Notes: a model not told the origin generated them from the letters alone. 64,000 nt of DNA from Rachycentron canadum (GCA_038496675.1 CM076667.1:16451469-16515468); one strand, 5' to 3'; shown: positions 1-15,348, counted from the first letter of the stretch. Translations and numbers: made by a program.

Positions 1-2212
1 GTGATTTAAACCCAAATTGAGATTGTAAATCACATTTAGATTCAAATTTACATAAACTGTATCTGATCACTGAGAACTTGAATACATCTCTGTTATTTGC
101 TAGAGGTGTGTGTGTTTCCTTCTTTCAGATCCAATCAAAGCAGTCTCAAATTTTAAAAGCCAACATCAATCGTTGCATCTTGTTTTTCTTCATGTATTTG
201 GATCACAAATGTAACACTTATCAGACTATATCCAAAAAGACAGGGTCATACTACAAGTACACTGTTATGAAATACAGTAATGGAAAGAACAGGATTATAT
301 CTTTGCATGTAAATATTTAAAGCAAGTTACTCAGAGCCAAGCAAACAATTATTATAAAAAATCCCAGACAAACACACCTTTCAAAAATCCTTCAAGTTAA
401 TGGCAGCTATTCTGCCTCCACAGTTTTGCATAATAGAAACATCACCAAAACTAAAACCATGAAAGCAGAGTAAATTAAGACAAACTTACATAGTTCTCTA
501 AACAAGCTGTAGGACATTTTTCAAAATATGGTTAATCCATTTCTGTGCAAAAGGTTATCATGGAAACAGTGGCAGGCTAGCCTGGCCTGACTGTGAGTGT
601 GACCCACAGAGGAGGAGCTAACAGCAGCTAATCTCACTAGCAATTCCCCTGCTCCAGGGCTGCCATTGGAAACCATCGCTAAGTGGTAGGAGATACGCTG
701 GGATTAGCAGGAATTAGCCACTCTTGCAGCATGAGCCTTTCCTCATATAGATGCCCATTCATACACAAAGGAAAGCTGGTTAGAAGCCCTGAGTGCACAG
801 CGCTGCAGAGAGGGTCATTTCTCTTTTTATTATCAGTGGTCACTTTGTTTATGTTCAGAGAGACTGCCACCCAGGGTGCTATTTTAGAGTCACTTCCCAG
901 CAGTTATTATATCATAACCAGTTATGATCATTTTGATGATTTAAATCAATTTGACCATGAAGAAATGACTCCAGAGCAAGATAAAACTGGCAAACACAGT
1001 CACAATTTTTACAGATATTTTTAGTCATCGCCTATGCAGAGCAATTAGGCTCCTATACATGCATCCACATGTAGATAATTGCACTCATGTTTGCCTAATG
1101 TACAGTGCCGAAGTAACCTGCAAACGTCTTCAATAATACATCAATGCCTCTGTATGTGACAACATGCTGTGACACATGAGACAGGAGGGCGAAACCTAAG
1201 GACTCGCACTGGACACCTCCAACAGGAGCAGAGGCTGCAAGGAAATAACCCCTTAGAGGAGAAACACTGTGTGTATATATGTGTGTGTGTTAGTATGCAT
1301 GGGGTTATCTAACCTTGTGTGCCCTGGAGCCCTGGCTGGCTGTCACTTTGAGTTAGTTGTATAGGGATGTGGCATTAACCAGAGTCGGTGTACAAGCAAA
1401 CAAATAATGAACTGTATCATGTATGTATAACTGAGCATATGTTTAGGGTATGAACAGATGCACTGCTGTGGCTTTGAAAGAAATTATAAAGATTTTATAA
1501 CTGACAGTTTTACATTGTTTGCATTGGAAAATAAAGATAAATTGCAGTCAATGAGTCCTAAGTGGAAATATATTCTTTGATCTCAAGGATAAACACAAAG
1601 GTTTAGCCATTTGAAGCTCTTAGTGGAAACATAGTATCCATTTGGCAATGGTGGACATCGCCTCGGACTAATCTGTGACACTGATGAGTGGGTTAAAGTT
1701 TCGCCTTAACCTTGGCTCAGGAAGACTGCTGGTCTACAAGCCAAGGTAATCTTCCTCACTGGACATATCAACGTCAAAAAGCACAATACTTTCACTTAGA
1801 GTGCCTAACCAGGAAAATCCTATGATAACAGGTGTGTGTTTTTCTGACATACAAACCAATAAACCAATGAAAGTATCACTTTTATTGATAAAATCTTTAG
1901 AACATAAGTTATTTAGGATTTTGGTTTATAGAGACTGGAAGCAACTTCAAAAATCACAGTCTGTTCCAGATAAAAATCTTACAAGATTACTATAAACTAA
2001 ATTAAAAAAGCTCAGTGTCTTGGAGCTAATGGTAACTTAACATTTTTATACTCTAAACAAACATGGTAGTATTCTTTACAGTTTTCTAAATCATAGCAAT
2101 TTCAATATTTCTCTTTACTGACCTTTGATGGTGGATGGTGAAAGGGAGCAAAGCGAACAGAGACACATATACCGTATGGTAAGGATAAATCATAGATTTA
2201 CACACATGCAGT

Positions 2213-2236
2213 TACACACACACACACACACACACA
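2213..2236. repeat. (CA)n microsatellite
   Basis: Uninterrupted CA dinucleotide run inside a looser CA-rich stretch of about 2200-2270. Read on the minus strand it gives a spurious Cys-Val-rich open frame. Confidence 0.95.
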
Positions 2237-5200
2237 ATGCACATACAGGTAAATACATGCACACACACAGACGCAGTGTGTTGAGCCACTCCCAAAGCAA
2301 ATAAGAAACCCAAATGAAGAAGTCAAGTTTGCATTTTGAGATGAAGCAGCAAATAAAAGCTTGACAGATTTTTAGGCAAGACAAGAAAATGCATGCAGTA
2401 TAAACAGTAAAAAGATATGAGTAACATATTTTGTGACATAAAAAAGCCAAAAGTCATCATGATACTTACTCTTTTTTAAGTGCATTTACATGCTTGAGGA
2501 TCAGTTGTGGATGATGGCATGATGGCATAAGCAGACAAGAGTAAGGATGATGTTCCTGTGTGCTCCAACCGCCTCTGCTATGTATTATATATCAGCAATA
2601 AGGAACACAATATTGGAGAGCATGCTAAAGTTATTAGGCTCAAGTAATTAGTTAAGTAATTAATTTTAGCATCAGGGTGTCCAGTAGCCAACAGCCGATG
2701 AGTCTGATAGTGTCATAAATTAGCCTGGAAAAGACAAGCTAACAACAGACGAGTGCATGGTCGGCAGCGAGGGGCGAGTCAGGTGTAACAGGCCATGACT
2801 GCACTGGAGCGCTCTCAGCATCGTTTAGCAGTGTCCCATTACACAGGCGCTGCTGGGGGAAGAGCCGCTGTGGGGCTGAGCCAGAGCTGGACTGAGAGTT
2901 CAGTTCAGAGGCTGCTGGTATCTAAAACCTGCCTCAAATGAACTCACTTAGACGGAGCACTTTCACATCAATAAATCATTACCACTGTAATTTTGAGCAA
3001 CATAAGGTTACAGGAATCAGATGACTGCTTTATGGCACAAAAAAGCAACACAGTAAAGTAAAGTTTTGAAAGTAACCGTTAATTCCTTAATTCCTTCATT
3101 AATTCCTCTGCTAATGCTAACTAGCTAAGATTTGAGTTGTCATTTTGAGCTGTAAGCACTATAATTGATCTATTAAATCATCTGATTTCTTGCAGGACCC
3201 TTGGTACAGATTTAACCATTTCCATTCCAAGTAAAACCACTATTGCCACCCCTATTAAGGTGCTTAGCCTTTTGCTAATCAGTTAAACAGCCTAAATTAA
3301 CTACTTTCACTATGTTTCATGTTCATAGTGATTCATTTTGATGTAGCCATCACTCTGCCATTTGTACTAATGGTTTTAACTATATGTATTTTATTTTCAC
3401 AGCTGTTTACCGAGCTAACACAAGCTGTTAGCACGCTAACGTGTTTAAGTTGCTAGCACCTCATGCATTTCGCTTGGTGAAACAGAAAACATTAACAGTG
3501 AGAAACATATAACTTTGCTAACATTTATAACGGCTTCTAAGGAAGTTACATTCATTCCAGTAATGACCTCTTAACACATAAAGCAGCAGACCTAATGGCT
3601 TATGAGAAGGTAATCCCATAACTGTTATTTTTATCTAATGCAGTGAAAAACAAATGAAAAAGAAAATCAGCATGTGACAGTATGTTTGTCCTCTGTTTGC
3701 CATACATAGAGGACATGATCTTCATTTTGAGAAACTCTATGCTAATGATTTGTGAAGGTGGTTATTATTTGTCTTATAACTGTTTGTTTACATTAACAAC
3801 ACCTCTGATTTGATAATGTATACAACACTGTAAAACTTTGCCTAATTGGATCCTTTAACAACCTCTTTGTGTAGTGGAAAAGTACGATTTCATGCAGCTA
3901 TGACTTACTCTGCAAATTATTGATTCTGTTCAAACTGTCAGAAACTAATTGCTCCACCAGTGAGCCTGTTAATTTATCATACAGACAAACAGATGGCACT
4001 GTGATTGTTTTCCTCCAAACACTCAGAGGCGTGTATCCATCAGAGACAGAAATTCTCACTGAACACAAAATCTAAAGATTATTACATCAGTGGATTCATC
4101 TAATTATTGTTGCACCAACTCAATTCAGCATTTTGAATATGTGGAATAAGTTAAGAATGACATCTAGACCTTTATTTTCACTATTATAATGCAAGAAACA
4201 TTCAAATTAGGGCACTTGAAGATGTATACTTTATTATAAGGTGTTTTGATCCTTGTTGCCTTTGGCCTTGTCCTGGTCTTGATTCTTTGCAACTTGGACA
4301 CTGCCTTTTGCTCTACATTATCTCAACTGTTGTTTTCCCTTGTTTGTATGTTCTGTTATATAAAATATTAAGTTTGCTTGCTTTGCTTACCTTGAGAATA
4401 ATGAGTGAAAATCACTTGTCATTCTGCATTTGTTGAAATGACTGATGTTTGTGGCGTCATTGTCCATTCAATCAGTCTGTTAAAGTCACCTACAGTACAG
4501 TGGCACATGACCCCATTTTGTAAGAAAGCGTGAAATAGCAGATTGAACTCTTGGGTAGCTTCACACCTAGAGGCCTCATATAGCTGAAATATTGATGGCA
4601 GCTTCTCAGCTCAGAGTAACAGATTTAAAGCTGTTCCTGTTCCACCGCTCAGCTTTTAAGCCCTTTCTCTCTGGATGGGGCAATAATTTATTGTAACCTT
4701 ACCCTTTTTTTGGAGTAAATGTGTGATTTGGGAACCACAGGAAATAGTTCATATATGTACAGCATTATGAATAGAGGAACTGTTGAAATGAAAACAAACA
4801 AATAAACCAAGGGAAAACTACTCTTGCAATTGACGCTCATATAGTATTAGAGAAACTACAGCAGCTTCACTGCTATAAAACCCCACTAATTTGGTTTTAA
4901 GGCCCCTGTTTTTTCCCCATAATAAATCTGGAGCCCACTGATGTCTCTGTCCATTACAAACACACTGTGAATCCTGGCTATGTCATCACCCCCCATTGGT
5001 GACCCCCACGCTCGCCGTCTGGGAGGGGCCCTGTATGATCAACGTGCCGACTTGAGTGTGGCTCCCTCAAGCACATCCTCTAGGCTTGGATGACTGCAGC
5101 AAAGCAACCTCATTTCCTGCTCTGCTGCTTTACAAACGACTCCTGGAAGCTGAACCTAAAACCAAGGATGGAGATGCACTGATGGCCATAATAGCCGTAT

Positions 5201-8200
5201 GATTAGAGCAGGCAAAGGTCCAGTTCAGTGTGCAGACTGGACACACCACTAAGCCCTTGGACCAGTTTCAAGACAGAAAAATAAAAATGATGGAGGATGC
5301 CATGAAGTTAATGAAATTCTAACAATTACTGGGCAAAATTCTTGATGTTAGCTCTTTTATGTGATTGTGAATGTGAAGGTCTTGGAATATATCAGACAGT
5401 GAAATTATGTAGCCCTGTGATTTCATTTTCCAGGGGTTTTCAGGTTCAATTTTGAGAGTCTCTAGGTGACTAGCTGTTTTCTGCCTCATCATGGTAAGTT
5501 AACAGTTTCTGTTGTTTATGAATGAAAATGTCAGTTTGAGAGGTGGTCTTTGCTCCAGACTTAAACTATTCAAATTTTATCTGAACATCTATAATATCTA
5601 AAATCTAGTACATACTTTCATGGTTCCTAGATAATGTATCCTAATGACTTTGTGGCTCTCTTCACTTTTACCTACCCCTCTATTAACCTTTGAGAGAAAG
5701 TTTTGAAACTGGAAATGTATAATTTGTCTCGAAATTCAATTCAGATAACCATGTTGAATTCAGAATTAATTTGAGAGCTCTTTACTTTTCATTTCATGTC
5801 ATCATCAATGCACAATTTTAATTAATTTCCTTTGACTTTTTTACTTGCATCATCCTCATCCTAAGCCTGCCTTTAGTTTGCCATTAGCAATGATTAAATG
5901 CTATGGCATTTTTTACATGGCTGTGGACTAATAGTCTTATTTTCATGCTGCTTGTGCTACTGACATGAAATTAATTTCCTTACTGCATATGGTATATCTC
6001 AGAAAAACTTTCATAACACAGACACGTATATTTAATCACCCCTGTGTTTTATAAATATTTATTATTATGTAAATTTCAGACATTTCTGACTAAAACTGGT
6101 TTTTGCCAACATGGAAAATGTTAATGCACATGTCAGGGTTGTGTAAGGACGTGTGAATACACCAGTTTCTCTTTGCCTAATGCTACATATGAAATATTGG
6201 TTGAGAATCCAAGTGCAACATACAGCCAAATGTGCGATGTCTTATGTAAGCAGTTAATAGGCTTAATTTCCTGACAGGTAACCTACATACTGCTCTGCTG
6301 CACTCCGAGCTTCTCACCAACCGATGAGTTGTTATAGTCTCAACACTGGGGAGAGGAATCGTCCTCTCTGACTGACACTGCACTGACGGAGCATCTCATC
6401 TTGTGAAACACTCCTCCTGTGAAGATGGCTGCCTGATCAAATAATCCTTCTTACAGACTGCAAAGAACTGAACTTTCTTCTAGTTTGATTTGATTTGTGT
6501 GGTTATTTCAGTCTTCTCAGTGCATGCCTGTTTTGACAGTGTCAAAATAAAGCATAAAAATAAAAAATAAATCAAAAATATCCAGTGACTTCTGTGAATT
6601 CTGTGAAAATTTTATCTATTTCCATAGTTATGACGCACATTTGTTAGACCTTAAACATGCAAATAAACATTCAAACACACAGTCCCCTATGTCATCTGCA
6701 CAAAAGCTGATTTCCATTGCCTTTTGCAACTGCTTTTTCACACCTGCACCACTTTTCCATTTCCTTGTGCGTTAGCGAATGATAAAGGAATCCAAATATT
6801 GTTTAAATGCCCAACACAACAACTAATCAATACTTAAACATAAATTTTGAGTTTGTTAATACAAGTTAATTAAATGTCTTACCTGAAATTAAAGAAGCTG
6901 TTTTCAGACATGTTTTCAGAGCTTCTCTGCTGACGGATAATTTGTGAAATGTTAGGATTCAGAACAGTATAAGGGGTTCAGAGCAATTATGTTGTTGAAC
7001 GTGAAGTGGCACTAGAATGACAAGCAAGTCATTCTGCTTTGTCTCTTGTAGCCCACTCATTAAACTCTGCCTCTATTGTTAATACGAATATGTCTGAACT
7101 GTGCCACAAACTAAGAGAATTTTCTTGATTCAGACAACGAATAAATTCATATTTTATATGAAAGTATAACTAAACTTGGGTTATACAACTTCTTTTACAT
7201 TACAGTCCTTACATCTTAGTGAAACTGACACTCTTGCACTGCACAGAAAAAGCATATAGAAATGTTCTTGCTGTTAATGTGGATATGTTTGACAGTATTT
7301 TTGCTCCATGGGTGATGTACTACTCTGAAGGACAAGCAACAATTCATGAGGTTTGATTGATTTATCTGGGTATTGATTAACATGGTCTCTCATCCTTTGT
7401 GTGTGTGCATACATGGGAATCAATATCCTGACACCGTCGACACTCCAGCAAGCAGACTTCACTGCTTGACAGTCATAAGGCTAATTCTGGTCCAAATGAC
7501 ATAACTTAGGTTGGATTTTTGTTTTGTAATCATTCTTGCAACCCTCAATTTTGAGATTACATGCATATAAATATCTCAAATTTATTGTGTATTCAATCTG
7601 TCCCATATAGGCTATTGACAGTCACAACTCTTTTTTTAAATGCTCTTTCTTCGCACAAACACTAACAGTATGCCCATGTCCCCTTTCTCCCCTGTACTAA
7701 TTACATGGCGATCCTCGAAAGCGCTGAGTGGAATAAATGGCACAGTGTTCAACACAATCAGGCAAAATCAGAGATCACTTCAAGGAGATTCAAGGAGGGA
7801 CGCTCTGATTGTTGACGCCTCTGTGATGCAGATCAGTGGATGGTTGGCTGGGTCTGCAGCACCCAAGTTGACTCCGTCTGTGAGGACTGATTGAATAAGG
7901 CTACTGATGAGGCTATTGTGACCGTAGGTACGTGGTGTGAATGCCTGACAGGCCCATGGCTGGCATGAATGACTGGCTGCCATTGTAGTAGACCACTGGG
8001 CTGTGACTTCCCCAGCTGTGGTATATAGCATATCATGAGCCACTTCAATGAGTATTGGGATTGTGTAGTTGATAGAAATATCATTAGGACATCATTGGTA
8101 GAACCATGCACAAAGCTACACCTTTTCTCAGCTGATCTGACAGCCTAGCTCATTATAACACGTGTATTTTTGGAACGCTTTACTGCTGCTTTAATAAAAG

Positions 8201-8740
8201 AGTGAAATTAAATAATTTGTATTCTCATCCACTTTTCATTCTGTATTTTGTGCAGAAGTTGTTAACATCTGCAACGTTAAGCTTGCACAGTTTGTAGATT
8301 ATTTAAACTGTGTAAAGTCAGAAATGCCTTGAGCTGAAAAAAAAAAGTAATAAATGTTTGTCAGCCACATAGCTAATCTAATTGAGCAAACATAGGAGTA
8401 TCTTAGGAGCTATGCTTTGCATGTGATTTTAATGAATTTGTTGCGGGTTATGTGATGTGAGTCGAATGAATGAAAGTGTATTTATAGTCGCCTTTGATAT
8501 ACAAAACATGAACTCTCATTTAGATCTCCATAATTGCAAATCTCAATGCAGGTCTTCTTTGAGACATACGTACCCTCAACTCTGCAGATGTTAATTTGAC
8601 ATTGAGTGACATTCACTTTGTGGTTACCAGTTTATGAAAAATCCAATTTTATTTATTAGTTAATTAGTTTGGGAATTTAATGAATTTTTAATGAAATTAT
8701 AAGCCTGACAGAGTGGGGGTTTTTTTCTTCAATAAAATAT

Positions 8741-9235
8741 GAACAAGATTAACAGCAAGACTAACAAGACTATAGAGACAGTAATGCTTTGAGCCTCTGA
8801 GCTAAATGCTATTGTTAGCATGGTTATATGCTCACAGGCTAAAAGACAAAGACATAAGAGACGACTGATTACAAGATATTTGTATAAAATAAGTGTCCGT
8901 GCTAGTGTGTATGTGAGCCTGTCATCCCGTGCTTAGGCGTAATTGTTCTTCAAGCTAAATGCGAAAATCAGTTTCAGTCACCATGCTAGCATGCTGATGT
9001 TAAGCATGTTTTTGTTATTCATCATATAGTTTAGTCTTAACATACTAACCTTTGCTAATTAGCGCCAAATATAGAGTCCAGCTGAAGCAGTAAAAAAAAG
9101 TTCAAAGATCAAAAAATATTCATGGTGCTAAATGACAAGTTATTAGAGTGATTACAGTTTCATCTGGGGACCTGAACATTGCACATTAAGCCATCCAATA
9201 GTTTAAATATTTATTTGTGGCTGAAAGTATAGCAG
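8741..9235. repeat. Diverged teleost-type dispersed repeat rich in GCTAAC/GTTAGC words
   Basis: The stretch carries repeated TTAGC and GCTAA words, including CATGCTAGCATGCTGATG near 8982, followed by a tail reading GTCCAGCTGAAGCAG, then a phrase on a gene-dependent 'ggtgctaaatgacaagtta' pattern, and AAGCCATCCAATAGTTTAAA near 9189. This order of phrases resembles a noncoding dispersed repeat I recall from many percomorph fish sequences. The match is from memory, so the family is not named. The edges are approximate. Shorter pieces with the same GCTAAC/TTAGC words occur near 3400-3460 and 24600-24620. Confidence 0.5.
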
Positions 9236-12210
9236 CAGTATGCTAAGTAAATAAGTGCATCAAACACATAAAGTATGATGCGTTACCAACAAACAGCATT
9301 TTACTTTATCTGCCCACTCCTCTATCATCCCACTCGAGTACAAACAGCAGGGTTCATGACACGATGCTGAGTGGTCCTAACAGTGACTCATCTTCAAAAC
9401 TGAGTTTGTCCTCTTCCCCAGTGGAGAAGAATTGTATAACCTGGTGATGCAAATGCCCTCTGTTGCTCTTCTGTATCCACTTCCCCTTCCCATGTCTGTC
9501 TGTTTGTGTGTCTCTGTTTTTGCACGGAAGTTCTAATGAGTGTTATTAGGACTGACTGCGTCCTACCAAAACTAAATTTGGTGATTTCAGCGGTTTAGAC
9601 AAAAAGCCAGTTACACTCACACTTAAATGAAAAAAGGTTTAACTTCAAACTTTGTTTCCTTTCCTCGTCTTATTTTGAATTTCTGGAACTCCCTGATAGA
9701 GCAAACATATTTAGGATTTGGCTGAATCTGCTTTTGCTCCATATGGCTACAGACATGGTTTTCTATGTTCAGCAGCTCTGGCAGCTGTAGCTGAGATTCA
9801 CAGCCATATACACACCCCTCGTGGAGTCATCTCACACATGGTCATCCCAAAAATACCCAATAAAACATATCTCTGAGGTGTACAGAATCACATTCTATCG
9901 TGTAAAACAATGGGGGAACCTACTGTGTGTGAAAACAATAGACAGATTCATTGAGAAACCCAGCACTGTGTAATTAACAGCTGTTAACATAATAGAGGTC
10001 AAATAGAAGAGAATACACAGAAAAGCCCATCTTCCCCTAATCCTCCCCAATGAAATTAAAAAAAGATCAAGACTAGACCATGGCTATCAGATCATTTACA
10101 GAGACAGTGTGTGGCATGAAATCTCCATCATACTGCAAAACATGTCTTTCTCACCAAGCTCTGACTTCTTCTCTTCCTTCTACTTCCACTTTTGTTTTTC
10201 ATCAGCCCAGCTAGAGGGGACCCACAGGATGAGTATTTATGATGACTCATAAATACTTGGGCCTTGGGCCACATTGAAACATGACCGACAAAATCCATGC
10301 AAATATTCAGAAACATGTATTGTGTATCCACATTCTGAGTTGTGTGTCTCACTAGATCCAGTCTCCTCCAGATGATTTTTTTTTTCTTTCTTTCTTTTTC
10401 GGGGCCAAAGATGTCCTGCGTCACTGGACCAATAACCAACAGGATTTGAAGGTGGGGTTGGGGTTCCTTTATGCTGTCAGCTTGCGTATTCCCCTACGTC
10501 ACATACCATCATCTCCTCTGTGTCCAAAACAATGCATTCATGACCATAGCTGTCCTGAGCTTTGAAGTCACTGAGGAGGAGAGAAAATCAGCACATTTAC
10601 AGATGGATGCTTGTACATTTCTGTGGTTAGATTTTTTGAATTCAATTTAATTTTTAGTGTACTTGTACTTTGTGTCATACATTAATATACTTACTCTACA
10701 ATATACAGTTTGTCAGATATTAAAAACAACCTTTTAGAGCCTACAATATACATCCATTCATCATATTGTGCTCTTTCATCTCCCACGAGTAACTCTAAGG
10801 ATATCTGGGGTGGGGGGGTTTACAAACCGAAAATCAGTCAGTGCCTCTGACCCTGAAAATAGAGGTCATACCAGCTTTACATATTTCCCTCAGTGCAACG
10901 TGACAAGGCCGTGGAGGTGCTAGCCTGTACACAGAAATAGTTCAGCTTTAGTGGAGCAGTTCAGCCATGTGGTACAATCACAGTTAAATGACTGAATCAG
11001 ACTCGATTACTGTATTGTTAATGTGTGCCTCATATGTTGTGGCTGAGCGCAGCCATCTTGTTTCTCCAGGAGTGAAATCACAGTCAAGGCAAATCATGAC
11101 TATGGCAGCATGATGTCCCCACCCCGCCTCCACCCCCCAGTGGCTATATTGCGGGGGCTGCCTTTTGCCTGAATGTACCAAGTGTGATTGGAAGGTGGTA
11201 AGGGTAGGGGGATACATTATGCCCCCCCTGTGTGCTTTTAAGCCTGAGACTATTATCCAGCAGCCCCCAGTAAGTTCTTATCAGTGGCAGCCAGATGGAG
11301 AGCACACCAGCAATACCTTAAGACTTGTTGATCGAGCAGCGCTGCCAGAAAGGCTGTCATTGTGGAGGGCTTCTTTGGTTTCAGATTAGTATCTTTGCTT
11401 TTTTTTCTTGATTTTATAATTGCCAAGAGACGTCTCATTAACAACTATTATTTCCTTTGCTGGATTTATTTGTCAGCCTGGACAGCTTTAAGAGAAGAAG
11501 GAAAAACTGCAGGTTAAAAGAACTGACATGGGAAAACATGTCGTTTTGTCTGAGGTTATTTAAGCATGTTTTTCTATCCATGTCTTTGTCTTATATGCGT
11601 ATTTAAAGACTAGAATAAAAGTCACCCCACACTGCAGTATACGCTTATTGTCATTCACCCATCAGACTGAATCTAATCAGCTGTGGTAGAGCAAACTGTG
11701 CATTGAGGGGTGTTTGCATGATGTGTCAGACCCCAAACAACAGAACATGATAAGAGTGTACTGGATACAACACTGTCCTCTAGTGCCTCTTACCACTAGC
11801 AGCTCCATGGTGTGCAATGCTGAAGCAACCCTGCTGTTATCCCGTGGTTTCATGCAGTAAATAAGACAGGAGGATGAGACACTGTGTCAGGGAGAACAAG
11901 AAAATGTGCCTGTATGTTTTCTCAGTGAAAAGCTGATGATCATGAAGACTATGATTGCACGTTGTTGACTGCTCCACCAGTCATCACATGTCACTGCAGA
12001 AAAAAGGACAAGAATAGGCATTCACCAGTGCGCAGACTCCGGCCCCCACCTCAATTCTACCACAGGGGGAAATACCCACAATGCACTACTTGGTGCTTTT
12101 GTATCGAATTGGCATCACATTGGTGCTCTGACCCACTTTTTCATCAGCGAGCAGGTTATTTTTGAGATTTCATTTGCAGGAAGACCAAGGGCAAACAAAA
12201 GGTGAAGAAT

Positions 12211-12240
12211 CACATACACACACACACACACACACACACC
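12211..12240. repeat. (CA)n microsatellite
   Basis: CA dinucleotide run with one interruption near its left end. It explains the Cys-Val run in the minus-strand open frame that crosses it. Confidence 0.95.
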
Positions 12241-15200
12241 TAGACCAACTGTCTGTCTGTTTTTTGGGGAATTGAAATCTGTCCGAGCACCTGTCAGTGG
12301 TGTTTCTGTGCGGAAAAGAGCCGGTGGTGTTTAAGTATGTGTGTCTAAATGCAAAGCAGAACATGAGTAACTCTGATGGCTGCTGGTATGCCGTCAAGTC
12401 CTCTAGTTGCGAAGATGTCATGATTGCTTAGGGGGGATTGTATCGTCACGTTTAAAGGTTGATCCTGTCTCTACTGCTGTTCTGAAACAGAAGACACACC
12501 CGGCAGACAATCTGAAGATATAAAACCGATTTAAATACCACAGATGACTCATTAATTCGACTGTGCTACACTACTAAACATTAAAATAAGGCTGTAATTT
12601 GTCTGCTCTCAAAACACAAAAAAAAAAAAGTTAAGAGAGTTCTAAAACAACAGTGGTCTAAAGAAATAGTTAGGCATGCTGGGCAACAAGTATTTCATTT
12701 TTTGCTGAGAGTTATATGATGAGATTGATACCACTCTCATGTCTGTATGCTACATATTTGGCTATAAACTAAGTCTTGGATTAACTCGAAGACAACGGGT
12801 AACAGTTAACCTGTCTCAAGATAAATTTGAAAAAAAAAAAAAAACCAGCATCTCTAAAGATCACTTTAACACACTGAATTATATTTTTAAAAATCCAAAC
12901 ACAAACATAGAAATAAGATTTTGGACAGTCAAGCTAGCTTTTCAATAACAATTTTCTGCTTTCAGCTTAGCTCAAAGCTGTAACCCGGTTCTGTCCAAAG
13001 GTAAAATTTCTTGACCAGAATTAAAACTGATACTGAAAAAATGTATTTAGTTTGTCCCTTTTTAATATGGCACCAGTTTAATATGACAGGAAAACAACAC
13101 AAATACCTGATACTTACATGTAGCTTAAAACATGCTATTACATGTACACAAATGTCATGGCACATCATTAAAATCTGCCAATGAACAATAAGACCAGGGA
13201 AATGCCAACACGAGCACTGTTAGTGTGTCTTACAATAATCTCAATAATTGTGAAAAAGTGACATTACATCACTGTTTTTCAAGAACCATGTTCCCCAGAG
13301 AGCATTTAAATCAACTGCTCAAGTCTGAGCTCTTTCGCTCCATTACAGGCCTTGTAATCTTTTTGTCTGAGACGTTTATTGTGCAGCAGGTCTGGCACAC
13401 GCTGCCAGTATAACAAAACATAGCCCCATTCCATTTGAAATCACCAGTTCAAACATTTTACTTGCACCATTAAGAGGGTGATTGGTGGTTATTACAAGCT
13501 CCTCTCTGTGAGAACGTCCAGATGCTCTTTTTGTCAAGGTCAGAATCAAAACTGGACAGGGAGGAGGAGGAGAGGGGGGGGGGGTTTGTGCCCATCAGGC
13601 ACTTGGAGCTTCTGCAATGACGCGGCACCTGCAACCAGGAAAGGCACAAAATGGAGTCCCAGCTGGCCCCACACCAGTGTGAGTCAAAAGGCCGGGGGAG
13701 GAGGAGAGAATGCTTCAGGCTCGATTAGGCCCACATCCTATCTCCATCTTCAGCTCTGAGCTTCATCACCCTGAGTCATTAGCACCAAATTCACAGCTGC
13801 CACTCTGGTATATGAGCAGGTGGGGGCTGCATTTTGTTTCCTTATTTAGAAACATGCTGACCAACAGGGCTGGCGTGCAAAAATTAAATAGAGAATTACC
13901 TCCTGTACCCTACTCATTTTTGCAGAAAATCTGTCTTCATGTTGTGTTCAGATGACAGGAGAGCAGAACTGACAGTGGCATGCATCAATAGGTGGGAAGA
14001 GATGAGAGCTGGCAGAGATACACCCACCCTTTTCTACCGCATGCTGCTCGGCAGACCAGCGTGCACCTGTCCCCTCTGGCTGTGAACAGGCTGGAAGGAA
14101 CTTTAGGTTGTTGACTGTCGCCCCTGGTGGCATGAAATGTTTCTACACTCCCTGAAACTCTTCGCCACCTTACTTGCCTGCATCATGGTATAGTTTGGGT
14201 TAATAGATAAGAGAAAAAGAGAAGGAAAGGATGGAAAGGAGATGGAGAAGTGATAGGTAATGAGAAATGACTGAATGAGTTCATAACAGAGGAGGGTGGA
14301 GGTAGGGGAGGGAAGGGGAGGAGGGGACAGGCAGACTGGGGTGTGAGAGTGAACGATGAGCAGATAGCCGGCATGTGAATGGGAGTGACAGTGACAGAGT
14401 CCCATGCAAAGATAAACAACCCGGGTGCAGCCCCTGTAATGGCTGTGCACGAGTAATTTGTCACTCCATGTGAAGTGCAAACAGCGGGGAAGGCAATGGC
14501 AACACTTTGCACTGTCACCTACCATCGCCCAAGGATGTCTCACCGAGCTTTCCCATCCGTCTACACAACTGGTGCTGCCTGGTGTATATACCAGACATAT
14601 GCACCATATACAACTGTTGTTTTATTTTAAGGGCCTTTCACCTTCCTTTTTGACCTGGGATTAAGACTAAATCTGAAAGTGTACAGATTCAGTAATTCTA
14701 TTAAAGCCATGTGCAGAGACATGCTGTCATATTTATGGTGCAGGACACTTCCTGGGATAAAAACAAAAGAAACAAAACCGTTTTTATTTTTCATTTGTTG
14801 GTGGTTTGGGAACATTGACTCTCCAATGAAAGTTTGTAAATTTCTCATTTCAATTACAGCCTATGAACCACAGAATGTTGTCAACATTGTTGTTTTTAGA
14901 TGAATATAAAGCTAATGCTGGAAAATTTCTGAAACTATCCACCATTTTGGATTCAATGAGACTAGCAGTGATTTGTAGAGATGATCTTATGTGTGAGCAC
15001 TGCCATCTGGTGTTTTTTTCCAAACACTACACACACATCTGCTCTTAAATAATAATAAAAAAAAAACAACCATAATTTCCAATATTGAAAGCAGCTGGAA
15101 ATAAATCTCTATGGCTATCAAGTTCAAAATATACTAGATGTATAATTGTGAATTCTAAAATGCATGAAATAAAATAAAATTTCTGATCCCCTGACATAAA

Positions 15201-15348
15201 TCAACTTGTAATGAATTATTATTACTTGAAATGTAATAATGCTACATAAAACATTTAAATGCAGCAGTTCAAACTGAGGGAAAAACAAAAAAGAACATTA
15301 TTCTAAAAAGATGTGTTATGTCTCACACCTTCAATAAATAAATAATCA

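Larger units (their letters stand above)
1..15348. other. Intergenic region with no supportable gene
   Basis: I see no exon chain, RNA gene or intact mobile element here. Open frames are short and lack a recognisable domain or matching splice sites. The stretch holds CA microsatellites (about 2213-2236 and 12211-12240), A-runs (12829-12844), a diverged dispersed repeat (about 8741-9235), and several islands of more balanced base composition (about 560-900, 4440-5260, 11030-11360, 13690-14560) that read like possible conserved noncoding elements. The 3' untranslated region of the CCDC106-family gene must enter the right edge, since its stop codon is at 15349-15351, but I could not pick one convincing polyadenylation signal. 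Confidence 0.6.

Noticed and set aside
683..1024. 113-codon plus-strand frame near the left edge
   Set aside because: It has no domain or splice context, and a minus-strand frame covers the same DNA.
7780..8111. Overlapping minus-strand frames of 87 and 92 codons
   Set aside because: Two frames overlap in different phases with no splice sites or domain, which fits chance.
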